Positions 12,040 through 24,560 are shown, counted from the first letter of the stretch. The stretch is DNA of 64,000 nt from Melanocharis versteri (GCA_013397845.1 VZTG01005428.1:264576-328575); one strand, 5' to 3'. Translations and numbers: made by a program. The notes: generated from the letters alone by a model not told the origin.

Positions 12040-14637
12040 TTGCAGGTGGTGAATAAAGAAGTCAATCCAATTTCTTGATTTAGGTGTTTGGCTGTGTATT
12101 TTAATTAGGAGCCTTTATCGCGTGGCATTTGAGTTGCTTCAGGGAGAGGAAGCAACAGTGGGAATTGACCAGAAGAAGCAGCAGAAGCAACAAAGAAACC
12201 CCAACAAACACCCCAAAACCCAATAAAAAACCCTTCCAAAATACTAAACTTTGCAATTCTGTCTTTTTAATTAACTATTATTTGAGTCAAAAAAGTATGT
12301 TTTCCACTAGTTCATGTAAGTGTCTTAATGCCTGAAAGTGGAGCTTGGTTCTCTGTTTCTGCATAGTTGTTTTTGGACAAATGTTTTTTGAGTTATATCT
12401 GAATTAAGCCTCTAAAATGTATTTTCAAGAGACAGTGAGGGGATGGAAGCAGGAACAGAGGATGTGAGTTGGAACAGGATCTCAGCTGGAGTTTGAAATA
12501 GAGACTGAGGGCAGCATCCCATGTGCTTTATGTGAACTCCTGTGTGTCCTTTCAGTTCGGGTTGGGCTGGTCCCCGTGTGCCTTGGGACTGTGTGTATTC
12601 TGACAATCTCACATGGGACTGGGATTACGTGGGTGCTGTATTCTTATTCCTTGGGAATGTCATCGTAGGAGGGTCCCTCAGCAAGGGCCCCCTCCCCTCT
12701 GTACCGTGGGATTATTTGAACAGCAGCTTTATTTTGGATCCCTAGCACACAGCCCCTCCAGCAGGGCGAGGATCAAAGGGGCTGCAGGGGATGGGGTACA
12801 GGGATGTTCCTGGATAAACAGCTCCCAGGCAGGGGGGTTCTGGAAGGGGCTGGGCTCTCTGCACGCTGCCAGCTTGCCTGAGCAAGGGGAAAGAGGGATG
12901 AGATGCCATCGCTTACTGAGCTGTAGCCAGGGATGGCAGGACTGGGAGCAGCTGTTCACGACTAACCTTAATGGCCAGTGTTGCCAAAGAAGGCCAACCC
13001 ACTTTTTGCCTACTCATGTTCTATGTTTAGCATGAGGCACAGCGTGGTTCTCCATGTTCACCTCGATTTGGGATTTTAGAGGTTTGGTGCTGTAAAGGAT
13101 GCAACTGCCCAGTTCCCTGTTTGCAGCCAGTGCTGTTTTTAAAATGCTGATCAGAATTCTGTGGAGTGGCATTCTCTCTCTTCACTCAGTATTGAACACA
13201 GCTTGTTTGGGATTCCTGTTCTGCCTGAGGTAGCCTCAGTTATTTCATGTGCACTGGCACCAACCTCAATTTAAGATATGTTACCTGCATTTCCCAGAGT
13301 GCTGCGGTTAAAAAGATCCTATGCTGTGATACTTCATCTATTTGCCAAATCCCATCTGAAACTACCCTTGTTTGCAAGCCATTTTTCTTTCCAGTGCTTC
13401 AGACCTAACACGGGAATGAAAATCAGGCAGTTTTGGAGGTTTCCATTCCTGATGTTCTCCTGCTAGCAAAGGCTGTGACCCATTCCCTATGTGCCACCAG
13501 AGGCAGGAGCATTCAGGTCGGCTCAGAAATGCGTGGTTTTGCCTTGTCAGTCTGTCATCATGTCAGAAAGATTGATAGGGCATGGTCGTGAATAAACATA
13601 TGGCATTTATATGGAGTCTCTCTCGAATGTAAAACAATCCAGTAATTCCTGAAATAAAAGAGAAGTGCAGGACAGGGAAGATGGGAGAGTCAAATCCTGG
13701 CTCACAAGAGGTTATTTCCTTTGGAAAGAAGCCAGCCACTATGTAAATAGAAGCAAAGGCAGCTAATGAAACAGAAAGGAGGCACTTAATCCTGCTTTCC
13801 TGTAGGTTTTGTGGCAAATCTGTAATTTCTGTCCATGGCGCGGGGCGGGGGGTGGATCAGCCTACTAGACCAGCACCAGAGCCTCATGATACTTTGGCAA
13901 TTAGAGATATTGCCATATTTCCATCAAAGGTTTAGCTTGTGGCTCAGGGAACCAAAAACCTGATTAATAACTTTCCCCCAGACAGTGAGGAATCACACAT
14001 TTTTCTCTTATCTGTTTTCCATTTAAAGATAAAAGTGGCAGTAGCTGCTTTTCTCTGTTTCAGCTTGGAGTAGAAGTTTACATAAAATATACAGATTAAT
14101 ACAGGAATAAAGCTTTAAGAAGAAAACACCCTGCGTGTTAACATAGAGGGCTGCTGAGTAATCCCCCACAGGCACACAGATAAGGCTCGTAAGATAACAT
14201 GGTAACCCTCTGTGTATATATTCTGACTTTCCTATAAAAATCTGTTCTTTTTCAATTTCCCCGGAGTTTACACGTGCACTGCCTTTGTCTGGAGATAAGC
14301 CCACAGAATTGTTCAAGAGGAAATTGTTGGTGCAGGTAAAATGTCCTGTGGTGAGCTTCTCAAAGTCTGCTATGCTTCACTTCCTTTTTATCTTTAGAGC
14401 CGGATTCAAGCTCTGAACTTTCTGTCCAGCTCTGGACTTCTCCAAGGCTCAGCGATTTTTGCAGTTTAAAGATTTAGGGGTTTAGCTGGAGACGTTTTTC
14501 TGTTGGTTCTTTTTTGAAATGCTTTCTTCAGAAGTGTCTCTGTAGCATGCCTGCAGCTGAGAGGCACATATAGTGTGGGAACCAAGTCCCTTGTCTGGAG
14601 TGCTGCTTCTCCTTTAAAATCAAGAATGGTTGCCTCA
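12040..14637. other. Non-coding DNA with an A/C-rich tract
   Basis: No gene recognised. An A/C-rich low-complexity tract lies at about 12183-12237. A GC-richer patch at 12540-12960 contains the quadruplex motif listed separately and a 140-residue open frame (12613-13035) without recognised domains. The remainder is AT-rich. Confidence 0.5.
12778..12803 (+). other. Canonical G-quadruplex motif
   Basis: Four G-runs (12778-12781, 12787-12790, 12793-12796 and 12801-12803) are separated by loops of 5, 2 and 4 bases on the plus strand. This satisfies the usual G3+N1-7 quadruplex pattern. It sits in a GC-rich patch without a recognised gene, so any regulatory role is inference. Confidence 0.7.
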
Positions 14638-15760
14638 TAATGCTTTCTTTTAACGCTTCCTTTCATAATGCATTACAGGAAGCTTTCCCTTATTTTGATC
14701 TTTTTAGGACCACAACCCTGTCCATTCTACAAATCCTCCCCTATTTGCTTCCTAGGAGCTGTATGGGGGTTTTTAAGGCTTGCCCTTTAATGCTTTCTAG
14801 GACTCCATCTGGTTTTGCTTTCTAGGCTTCTCCTCCTGCTTTTTGATTTCTAGGAATTTCCCACAATTTGTAGGAACCCATTCATTTTGCTTTCTAGAAA
14901 TTATCTTTTGTTTTTTTACCACTGCTCCTTAATGGTTTCTAGGAATATTTGATGTTGTCTAGGATTCCTGGAATGCATCTGTAATAATTGTCCACATTTT
15001 CTAAAATTACACCAATTTAATCTCTAAGACATCACATCACACCCCAGGAACTTTGCTGATTGATTATGCTTCCCGCGATCTCTGGGAAACCCCCATGTCT
15101 CCTTTCCTCATCCATTTCCTAGGAATGTCCCCAACCTGCTGCCTGAGAATTTCTGCTCTGCTTTCCAGCAATTCCTCATTGCTTTCTAGGACTGCCTACA
15201 TACAAGGAAGTCCTCTGAGCTTCCTACAAGGGGTTCCTAATTTGCTTCGTAGAAATGCCTTATTTGCTTTCTAGTGGTTTGTCCTTGTCTTTTCAGGGAT
15301 GATGCCTTTTCCTTTTGAGGAAATCTTGATTTTCTTTCTGGCAATTCCCTGTTTGCTTTTCCAGATTCCCCCCATCTCTTTGCAGCAATTCCCCCAGTTT
15401 CCTTCTGTCACTTGCTTTGTTAGTAAGTCCCACTTGCGTTCTAGGAAGCCTCCTCTTTTAGATAAATTCAGTCTTATACCTGGGAAATCCTCTCTGCTTT
15501 CGGGGAATTCCCTACTGTGCTTTCAAGGAATTTTCTCTTTTCATTCCAGCAGTTCCCCAGTGCTTTCTGGAATGTCCAGTGTTCTTTCTAAAATTTACAA
15601 ACTGTGTCTCTTTTCCTAGAGGGTTTATTTTGCTCTTCTGCTTGCTTTGAATTCTCTGCTGCCGTTGAGAATTTATTGCTTGCTTTTCTTAGAAGTCCTC
15701 ATCTATTATTCTAATAATTCCCTTCTTCCTTTTTAGGACACATTTTCTTGAAAGCTGCCA
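14638..15760 (+). repeat. Degenerate minisatellite, period about 22 bp, splice-acceptor-like units
   Basis: About 1.1 kb is built from roughly 45-50 diverged units of about 22 bp whose core is TGCTTTCTAGGAATTCC followed by a few C/T-rich bases. The TAG/CAG landmark recurs at, for example, 14754, 14799, 14824, 14852, 14896, 14941, 14961, 15121, 15167, 15188, 15251, 15273, 15295, 15363, 15384, 15443, 15548 and 15735, typically 20-25 bases apart. Units from 15160 to 15400 are the most regular (steps of mostly 21-23). The strand is strongly C/T-rich. Each well-kept unit looks like a 3' splice site: pyrimidine tract, YAG, then G. Stop codons (TAG) in the unit and the non-triplet period argue against coding. 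High divergence between units implies an old array. It is not CRISPR: there are no constant repeats separated by unique spacers. The exact borders are uncertain by about 30 bases. Confidence 0.85.
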
Positions 15761-16682
15761 AAGTGACACTTCAAAGTAACTGACCTGTGTTTAAAACCCT
15801 CTGGCTTTCAGAGAGTTAAAAATAATTGGTGTTTTTAATAAAAGTTGGCTCAGAGAACAAGTAAAGATCAGGATATCCTGAGCTGCTAAACAAGTGGAGA
15901 ATCAAGTCTCAAAAATTCTTTGCAGACTGATTCTCCATGATGTTAACTGGAATTTCTTCATGCCAATAAAAGTGTGCATGCCATATTGGTTTTGTAAGTA
16001 CCTCTACCTCCAATTTAAGGGCATGTCAGATGGTAGAGTTACGAATACAGCATTTTTAAACAAAAAGTGGAATCTCCTTTTTCTTCATGTAGCTGCTTTA
16101 CCCAATAAGAAAGAATTGCTGGCACAACAATGCCAGCCAAGGTGACGACTTGGTTTTGGCACAGGGGCAGAACTCTGCGGTATGAACCGAGCCTCAGCTG
16201 CTCAGTGATTAGGGCTCAGTGACACCAAACACTTTTAGGCTGCATTAATTTTAGCGGGATTTGTGTAATCTGAGCAGCTAAGTAAATAAGACTATCAAAG
16301 AGATATGCCTCAGGGTGGTAACTCCGTAGAAAAGCATAGCATCTCTTGATTTTCTTTTCTGAAGTACAATGGGATGTTATTTTACTGTAGCATGAGGGTC
16401 AAATAGAAATTATTCACAAGCCCCAAAACTACAATGGAAAAATCTTAGGACTCTGCATTTAATGCAGTACCAAAATCCACTGGTTTTTCAAAATCTGAGC
16501 CTCATAGAACAAAACCATAACAAGTTTAAATGTTTTCCTCTTTTTTTTTGTCTCTCATTGCTGCAGACATTTAACTTGAAATCACCAAATGACAGTGAGA
16601 AATGTCAAGGTAACTTGTTTATTGTTTACCTGATGCAATTTAAGTGGTGCTGACATCGCACACTGACCACGTTGTCAGCTAA
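15761..16682. other. Non-coding DNA, no feature recognised
   Basis: AT-rich sequence between the minisatellite and the GATA-motif cluster. Two short open frames (83 and 63 residues) show no motifs. No repeat family recognised. Confidence 0.55.
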
Positions 16683-16895
16683 AGATAAGTTTTAGTTCAT
16701 CCACCACTGTCAGCTAAGCATTCCCTTATCATCTTTCTCAGCTATTTGTTTGGATACGATTAAATTATTCAGGCTTCGGTTTGTTTAATCTTTCAGGTCA
16801 CTGCTACCAAAAGAGATAAGGAAGTTTATTAAGAGTGCATGTACAATGATGTTGGAGGGAGAAAAACGGAGAGAGAGTGTTTGTGGAGCTTATCT
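16683..16895. promoter_or_regulatory. Cluster of four GATA motifs
   Basis: GATAAG or its complement CTTATC occurs at about 16684, 16725, 16815 and 16889; three of the four are in the extended form AGATAAG/CTTATCT. A given hexamer on either strand is expected about once per 2 kb in random sequence, so four in 213 bases is notable. GATA-factor enhancers often show such clustering. No promoter element or gene is visible, so this is a candidate enhancer only. Confidence 0.25.
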
Positions 16896-16914
16896 TTATT
16901 CATGAAGCCCTTGA

Positions 16915-17240
16915 GGGTGACGGGAAAGGGTACCAGGGATCCGCACAGGCTGTCAGCTCCTGCAGTCGTATTTAACTTGCTCGTCCCGGGTGCCTCAGCT
17001 AAAGCACACACGAGGCTGTGCCGAGCCTTGTGCTCTGCCTCCCGTGCGTTATTAATGCTCCCAGAAGGGTTTGCATTGGTGCTGCTGCCTGAGGTGCCAC
17101 TGCCACTGCTGCCCCTCTGCAGGGCTTTCGGAGCCGTGGCACTGGGGCTCAGTGAGGGATATCAGTACTGAGCAGGCACAGCTGGAGCAAAGCAGTGCCT
17201 GGTGTTTGCCACTGCTGCCAGTGGCTGGATTCCAGGAATG
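16915..17240. promoter_or_regulatory. CpG-enriched patch
   Basis: About eleven CpG dinucleotides fall between 16915 and 17150, in sequence that is much GC-richer than either side and lies directly beside the GATA cluster. The patch is shorter than a typical promoter CpG island. It could be a distal regulatory element, an alternative promoter or an exon remnant. Open frames on both strands (110, 91 and 80 residues) overlap and show no domain. Confidence 0.25.
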
Positions 17241-20200
17241 CAGGCCTCTTGGAATTCTGATCAGTTTAATTAGAGAGATAGTGACACAGGCACAGATAGC
17301 AAAACAAATCTGACCACTGTTATCCATACTGCAATTATACCAAGTGTCTTAGCATTTGTGCCCCTATCATTTCTTAAAACTAATAATAATGAAAAAAAAA
17401 CCCTGCAAAGTCTTCTAGGCATTTTTTGAAATGATGATTTTCTAGTGCTTATCAATGCAGACAAAAATGTAAAACATGCATATGTGCAACGTAGGAGCTC
17501 TGAGATAATGGTTCGCAATTATTTAAAACTGATCTCATGGATTTTTGAGCTGGATTCTTTGCTTATTTGGCACCCATAACACCACGGATAGATTTATTTT
17601 GGTATGTTCTTTTTTACTGTTGCTGGATGGTTTCGAAGAGGATATCCAAGCAACCTGCCCACTCAAAGCAATGATGTCTCACCTGCCTGTTTTCTATTTT
17701 TCTTTTTTTTTTTTATCTGCAGCATTTGGCCTATTTCCAGTAGGGTGGAGACAGCTGATCCCTTGGAAGCTTGGGTGTTGGACTCTTTATTTACTCCCCC
17801 TGCTGTGTAATCCTTTGAAAGAGCAGATAATGTGTTGACATGAGGTTTTCATGGCCAGGTTGTGCAATGCAGGTAATGTGCACGCGTAATGTGATATTCC
17901 TGCAATAAATCTGTGCAATTGTATTATGTTCCACTAAAGGCAGATGAGCGAAGCAGTAGTATAAATTAGAACATTTTTTTCCAATTTAGGAGGAATTTTG
18001 GGCCGCCAAAAATTCTTGCAGTCCAAAAGGAGTGATGCCTCTGGGCACAAAGTATGAGAATGTCTATTGAATAGGTCAATGCAAAATCAAACCCTGGTCT
18101 GCTTGCCTCTCCCAAAAGAGTAATAAAGGAAATCAAACAGATTGCCTCAATATCAGTATGGTACTGCCAACCTCAGGCTTTCCCAAATTGCAGGATTAGC
18201 TTAAAAATCAATACATATGCTGTGGCTTTTTTGCTTTTTCCCCAGGAGCTATCTCAAAACAAGTGGTTAATTTGAATTTTTACATTTTCCTCCACAATGA
18301 GGGTTAAAAATCTATTAAAAAAAAAAAAAAAAGAAAAGAAAAGGGAGATTTGTTGGTAATAGACCTCAAAGAAAGACACAAAGTGTCACGAAACTTGTGG
18401 TTAAAAGTGGGGTAACATGCTCTTGTTAGTTTTGTATGTATATTCCTTTGGGTTTCAAATACACCAGCACCCGTCTAGAAAGCGAATTGCTCGGGCTTTT
18501 TTTTGTTTAATTTAACCCTTACTTCTTGCCTCCCCGTGGCTGATGCTGTCACCTTGTTCACTATCATGATATGGAGGGCTGTTAGCAGGTGCGTGCACAG
18601 GATTAATGCAAGCCCATTTCTCTATCCTGCTGCAGCGTTAGGTCTTCTAGGTGCGAGAAGTAATTTCATCCTCATCTGTTACTAATGTAAAATCACTGGA
18701 GAAGTCAATTTTTAATTAAAAGTGGAAAAACAACAGGACAGCTACACCTTAAGATGTAATAGGTTTAGGTCACACTTCACCCAGACATCAGCATTTTGTG
18801 CTGAGGCCTCAGTGGGTGCCATGCCTGAGCAGATCAGCAGTAATTGCACCTAATGAAGTGGGTAATTCGGGTAAGAGGTAAGTGGTCAACCAGGCAAGTA
18901 AGACATCATTTTTAATTGCCATGAGAAATGTTTACAACCTTGCGTACATCAGAGGGCTGTGACACGACAGGAGACTTTGAAAAGGTGTGCTCTGTAAAAC
19001 AAGCCTATGGTCTTCTCACAACACCTGGTAGTTTTTTAAAAACCAGTAAAATAAGATGTCTTTCAAATAGATGCTAAAGAACATTTGTGCTGAGCTTCCT
19101 GTAGAGCACATGAGATTTCTCACCTTACAGGGAAATGGCCCTGGAGAGCTTTGTGGAGACGATGGAGCCTTCTGTACGGGAGTCCTAACTATTACATATT
19201 AATGGCATAATTTGTCATTAGGTGATTAGTGCAGCACACCCCCGTGGTGACAACCAAATGTTTGTCACATTACTATGAGCAGAGGTTTCCTGAAAGGTGG
19301 CAGTGAAGAAGGAGGGTGAGCAGTGAAATGTTACCCTGGAGGAAAACAGATCCTTGGTATTAAAACTTTATAAAAAGTGTCTGTCTCCTGCTTCAGACCA
19401 AGGCTGCTTTTAAACCACATCAGACTCCCTTCCTGTGTCAGCTTCTGCGTGTAAATTAAGAACAGAAGTAGAATTGATTATAGGAAAAAAGATAAAGCCC
19501 CAAATGTCTCTGTATGGATTTGGGCACTGCTTGCCAGCAGCCAAATTATTTGTTCCATGTTGAATCAGCCCCCTCAGACCTGGCCTGGCAACCAAGGAAA
19601 ATGAGCGGCTCTAATGTGGGTTACTGTAATCATTTGGAATAATCTTGCTGTCCTATTTAAACAATTAATATGCCTAAGGTGAACCCTCAATATCCCTTCC
19701 TACCATGCCCTTCAACTCTTTTTCTCTCTCCAGCAGCTGCGAGTTGTGAGTTGAGGCTTTGGGGGATTGCAGAGCTCTTGCTGCTGTCATACTGCTGCCG
19801 GTGTAAATGATGGCTGGAGGAATGGTGGCTGCTGCAATCAGTATTCAAAATGTTTGTCTACAAGCTGAGTGACTCATTAATTACAGGCTATAAAATGCTA
19901 CATTGCTTCTCCTGTCCCCCTCCATCTAATTTGCAGGCATTTAGCCCAGCCTTCTCCAGACAACACATTGATGCAGACAGTGAAAAAATACTCAGTAAAA
20001 TCACTGTTTTAGCTCTGTCAAGTTGCCTCATCCTTGAATTGATCCCACAGGAGGAGAGGTAAAATATAAAACTAAAGTGAGGGGATAAATTATGGACAGT
20101 TTCTGATAGGTGAGGATTGTTTGTCCTTCTTCCCTTCACACTTCTTTGCAAGTGGGATTGCTCTTTCATTACAGACAGCTAAGACTGGGTTTGATCTTGC

Positions 20201-20258
20201 TGGTTACTATATGTTGTCATACGAGTTTTTTTCTTTTTATTTTGCCTTTGGTATCTCT
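17241..20258. other. Non-coding DNA, possible conserved patches
   Basis: No gene or mobile element recognised. A pure A16 run with GAAAA units lies at 18317-18342. Stretches around 18780-18960 and 19790-19910 are rich in TAATTG, ATTAATTA and similar homeodomain-type words and lack repeat features, which is the look of conserved non-coding DNA; this cannot be confirmed without alignment. Confidence 0.4.
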
Positions 20259-20521
20259 GAGGATGGAGATTCCACAGCATCTCTAGGCAACCTGCTCCAC
20301 TGCTTGAGCACTCACAGTAAAAAGCTGATTCATGATTTTTGGTGGAATTTAATGTCTTTTAATTTGTGTCTTTTTTGTCTTGTTGTGTCACTGAACACCA
20401 CTGACAAGAGCCTGCTTCCCTCTTCTCCAGGCTGACCAGTCCCAGCTCTCTCAACCTGTTCTTGTGTGGGGTATGCTCCAGTTCTTTCCTCATATTTCTA
20501 GCCCTTTGCTGAAATTACTCC
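20259..20521 (-). mobile_element. CR1 LINE internal fragment
   Basis: The plus strand carries the reverse-complement CR1 landmarks in order: 'gatggagattccacagcat', 'ctctaggcaacctgctcca', 'ctcacagtaaaaa', 'caccactgacaagagcctg', 'ctctctcaacctgttcttg' and 'gccctttgctg'. The copy lies on the minus strand and lacks the 3' terminal tail, so it is broken on the left. Divergence is moderate. Confidence 0.85.
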
Positions 20522-21261
20522 CTGTATATTGTGCTTTTTTCCTTTCCTGTTATGTTAAAGGACGCTTACATTATGTGGTTAATTAATGTCTATGAAAGTA
20601 GCTGAAAACTTGGGGGGAGATTATTTTTAATATCATTGCTACTCAGAAGCTTTGAGCACTGAGGTCTGTCCTCAGAGAACCCTCACCTGACAACGTGCTG
20701 TCCAACAGGAAAAATGCCTACAGAGGTATTCCTGCAGTAAACCAAGAAAGCCTAGTCAGACGTGAATGCTGAGATAAAATATTGCTCCAAGTATTCTTTA
20801 TGGATTCTTAGATGAACAAAAGGTACTAAAGTCAGCAAGTCTTTGTTTATTACCTCTGATGTGCGGTTGTGTGAGCTGTGCACAGGAAGAGTTCATGCTG
20901 TTAAATCTACAGATTCGGAGCCTCCACCCCCACAGGGCTGTGCTGTTACAATTTCAAGAGATCTAACTCCTTAAGGTGAATACATTTTTTTTTAAATCTC
21001 TGTCTTATCAGAAATCAAAGTAAACCCAGCTTTGCTTAGTCTTTCTTTACTGAAAGACAAATTGTCGTTTCGTTTGCAGTTGAAACTATGATTCCTCTGT
21101 GGTTGCGAGGTGTATATATTAAAATAGTGCATCATAGAAAGATTGTAGTGCACTCGGGATGGAAGAGGGAGACAAAAACTGGAATGTACCTGACAAATAT
21201 CTGCCTGGTTCACTGCTTATCCACCAAAAGAAAAGCTTAAGAGTCTGTGTTTGTTTATTTG
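20522..21261. other. Non-coding DNA, no feature recognised
   Basis: AT-rich sequence between two CR1 pieces. No gene or RNA recognised. The 73-residue minus-strand frame at 20992-21213 has no motif. Confidence 0.5.
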
Positions 21262-21263
21262 AC

Positions 21264-21300
21264 AATCACGGAATTGATCAGGTTGGAAAGGTCAGGTGGA
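21264..21300 (-). mobile_element. Short CR1-like 3' end remnant
   Basis: 'aatcacggaattgatcagg' followed by 'ttggaaaggtcagg' matches the reverse complement of a CR1 3' end of the 'atcacagaat' subtype. Only about 37 bases are recognisable, so the call is tentative. Confidence 0.5.
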
Positions 21301-24221
21301 GCAGCTTAAGCAGGGCTGTACCTGGATGAGTTTCCAGCAGCAGCAGATATGGAGAATATAAAAGATCTCTTGGACAACTGTTCCTGTGTTTGACCACCTC
21401 CAAAGTTAAAAAAACAAAACAAAAACAAAAACCCACCCTTACATTCTCTGAGACGAGAAAAAGAAACACTTTTTCCTTTCCATTTCCATAGCAGGTTCCT
21501 TGTGCTGACAATATGGTAAGCAGTTTCTTCAAGTAGGAAATGTTGAAGTAGATCCACTGACAGTTATGGAAGTGTAGCTAAAAGGTAGTAGAAAATTTTA
21601 AAGGGTAAGAAAAGTGCTTGGGAAGCTGTGTGAGAGTTGCTATATATAAATAATGTTTTTCTCTGAATGGATTTTTACAGCTAGGCTTAGAGGAACCAGG
21701 CTGAATTCAGGTCCAGTTGGACAGAGACAAACAGACTAAACTGATTAATGTCTTTTAAGATAAACTCATGGCAACCTTTGGTTGTAACCTTAAAAGTGGG
21801 ACAACAACAGATGCTCAGAGAAGCTTTTCCAATCTAATTTACTCTCATATGTGCCAATCCCTCTCACTTAATAATAATACTTTAAAAAACCCCCAACAAC
21901 TAAAACCATCCAAATTTTTCCCTTTGAGAAAAGCCAGCTCCAACTGAGAAATCCTCAAGCCCTCTAAGGAATAAGTCTTTATCTTTTGTGTTGTTTTGGA
22001 TTTTATAGAACAGTTCATGGTTTGTTTTAATACCCCAGTTCCATACATTGCCTATCAGTCCCAAGAATTTCCAAAGGAGAGAGAAAAAACGTCATTCTCT
22101 TCCATTTATCTGGGCCATTTCAGCTTGCTATTCAAACTTATCTCCAGTTTTTGCCCTCGTGAACTTTAAGGTGAGAATGGTTTAAGTAGAACCCATTGAC
22201 CAGTTGATTCCAGCAATCCCCATTATTTGTCTGCAGTAGCTCTCCAGGGAATTTCTGGCAGTGTCATTTCTGCCCTTTGTGCTGACCCTCTTCCCAGTAA
22301 AACCAAAGCAGAGAGCAAGCAGATTTCCATACAAGTTCTAGAGGATTTTCCAAGGAATTTGTGCTGAAGTAACCGTATCTAATCCCAAAGCAAAAGGCCT
22401 TCAGCCCAATGCTGTCTGGTCACACCAGTGGGGATGTTTCACCTGTCTAGCAAACAGGAAGGTTGGGTGCAAGGGAGGACTGGGCCCAGAATTCTTCCTT
22501 TCAGTCAGCTGAACTAATTCCCTGTGGGCAGGAAAATTTCTTCAAGCACAATCATTCTGGTTTTTATAAGACATTAAGACTCTCTTGATGTCACTGGCAT
22601 TACATTTTCGGAGACCTTCAGAAGTCGTAAACTACAGAGAATGAAAAGCACAAAGGCAGGTAAAAAAAGAAGGCAAACTTTCCAGTCTGCCAAATCCAGA
22701 TGGAATAATACCTAGGCTGCATCTTTCCCTGGCAATGTGAACAGCCAGCATTGGTCTCTGTTTGCTGTAATAAAAATACTCATGTCTCTCGTATATGACT
22801 GAATGGGAACAATGGACTCTGAAGCCAGTATTACAGGCAGTGAAATGCTGGGGTTTTTTTGTCTAGGACAAGGTTTCCTGTGTCATATTCTTGATGCTTT
22901 TCCTCCTGTGGGTTGGGCTGTATTTCACACTTCTATTTCATCCACAGCTGTACACAAAAGCAGAAAGGGAGCACTGACATCTTTCCATCCTACCAGCAAT
23001 CCCCTAAGGTAGAAGTTCCTGTTCCAGGGTTGTTGAGAGGCAGGTTAGCTCTGTTTGGTGCCTAAAAGCCACCTGTAGCTGCCTGATGACTGATCAGCTG
23101 CATGCAGTCCTTCTTATGAAATAGAAGAAATTCATGGAGCGTAACTTGATTAGTTCAGTCACTTCTCCCAGAAATAACTTTGCTGAATGCTGTCTAGGAA
23201 TGCAGTTTGTGCAGCATTTTCTAAAAGGCTAAAAATTGTGTGACAAGGGTAATTCAGCCACTGCCAATAGATGATGTCAGGGCTATGGAGAAATATGTAT
23301 CAGTCTAATGCATGTCTGCTATTCAGTATGTGAAATAGCAAATAGTCACAAAGTCAAGTGTGTGTAGCAATAAATATGGAAGTGAAAGATGATGGTGAGG
23401 ATGGATGAAAATCAAGTCTCTATCATAATTTGTAGTCTAGCAGTGTTGTTTTTGGAGTATTTTTGGAGAAAAACTTATAAGGTAAGGGGGCAGCCAGGGT
23501 GATTACTTCAGTTTGAATAACAACAGTATCCAAATGTGCAGCATGAAATCTGTTTTTGTGATCCTCATCACACTTAGAAAACCATTTGTGAGGCTCCTCA
23601 TTGTGAACCTCTTGATCATGGTGAGCAGCATTGACATGTGGCTCAGAGAATGAAAGAAGGAGAACAAAGACAGTGCTGGTAAGAAATGGATGAGACAGGA
23701 ACAGCAGGTAATGAAGAGGAACACAGCAGATAGGAGGCTTTAGATCATTTAAAGGATAATAGATGAGAAAGATAGTTCACTGTAGATAAATGTGGAATAA
23801 TGATGACTATGATGAATCCTTTTCACTCCAGACTCTGTGTTTCACAAAACAGGGCTTTAAAAAATAAAACCACCAAAACTTAGAAGTCAAAAGGCACAGC
23901 TCTGTGTGCTGCTAACGAATAGCAAACAGGAGGAAGATGAATATCTACACTCAGAATGGTGCTGCTGGTGGGGATTGGGATCCAGGATACTCAAGAGTGG
24001 GGTAAAACAAAAAGGAAGAAAGAAGAAGGGCAGGGAGAGTGAACCCAACAGCAAAATAAAAAGGTCAGCTAACTAAAAAGTGAGAAGTTTGGAACAGCAA
24101 GCTTGTGTTTGTGGACTTTTGATGTCAAGACAAATTATTTGGTTCTGGAACAGTTTCTCTCAGCTTATTGCTGGTGGTTATATTTTGAAAGCAGCTACAT
24201 TACACGTATTTAGAAGGCAAG
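21301..24221. other. Non-coding DNA with a short (CAAAAA)-type tract
   Basis: A simple A/C repeat lies at 21408-21433. The rest is mixed, AT-rich sequence. Open frames are at most 84 residues with no recognised domain. Confidence 0.5.
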
Positions 24222-24560
24222 TGTCTTGGTTTAAGACAATTTAAGAAGAACACTCTGAAATGAGTTTTAACTTAGTTTTAACCAATCCCTTTCCACCAAT
24301 AAGGAGAAACAAATATGAGTAGATTAAAGTGAAAAAAAACCCCAAAAACCAGTTTACTAAAAAATGAAACAGCAACAGGGAAAAATAGCAACAATCACTA
24401 AATACCAGATTGGACTGAGTTAAACTGGACAACTTTGACTGAATAGGTTAAAGTACAATCACCTCTCTAGCTGGGGAGTGGGGATGACTGGAAGTTCTAG
24501 CCTATAGTCAGGAGTTAGATTTTTTTTTTAAGCTTTTTCAGCCTTTGTCTGCTTGTATGA
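24222..24560 (+). mobile_element. LTR-like repeat, copy 1
   Basis: The sequence starts TGTCTTGGTTTAAGACA and continues with 'acactctgaaatgagtt', 'cttagtttta' and 'cctttccacca' blocks that recur in the same order at 31322-31410. The TG start and the following A-rich 'cagtttactaaaaaatgaaa' stretch fit an endogenous retroviral LTR of the kind I associate with songbirds. The first 90 bases are supported by the internal duplicate; the right border is a guess. No retroviral coding sequence is visible. Confidence 0.5.

Noticed and set aside
13838..13854. G-rich run as a second quadruplex motif
   Set aside because: It contains too few separated G-runs to meet the four-run pattern.
14638..15760. CRISPR array or coding tandem repeat
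   Set aside because: There are no constant repeats with unique spacers; the unit itself carries TAG, and a period of about 22 is not a multiple of three.
23545..23660. Plus-strand hydrophobic stretch that looks like a membrane segment
   Set aside because: The open stretch is short, ends at a stop after about 30 residues, and lacks any matching family or splice signals.
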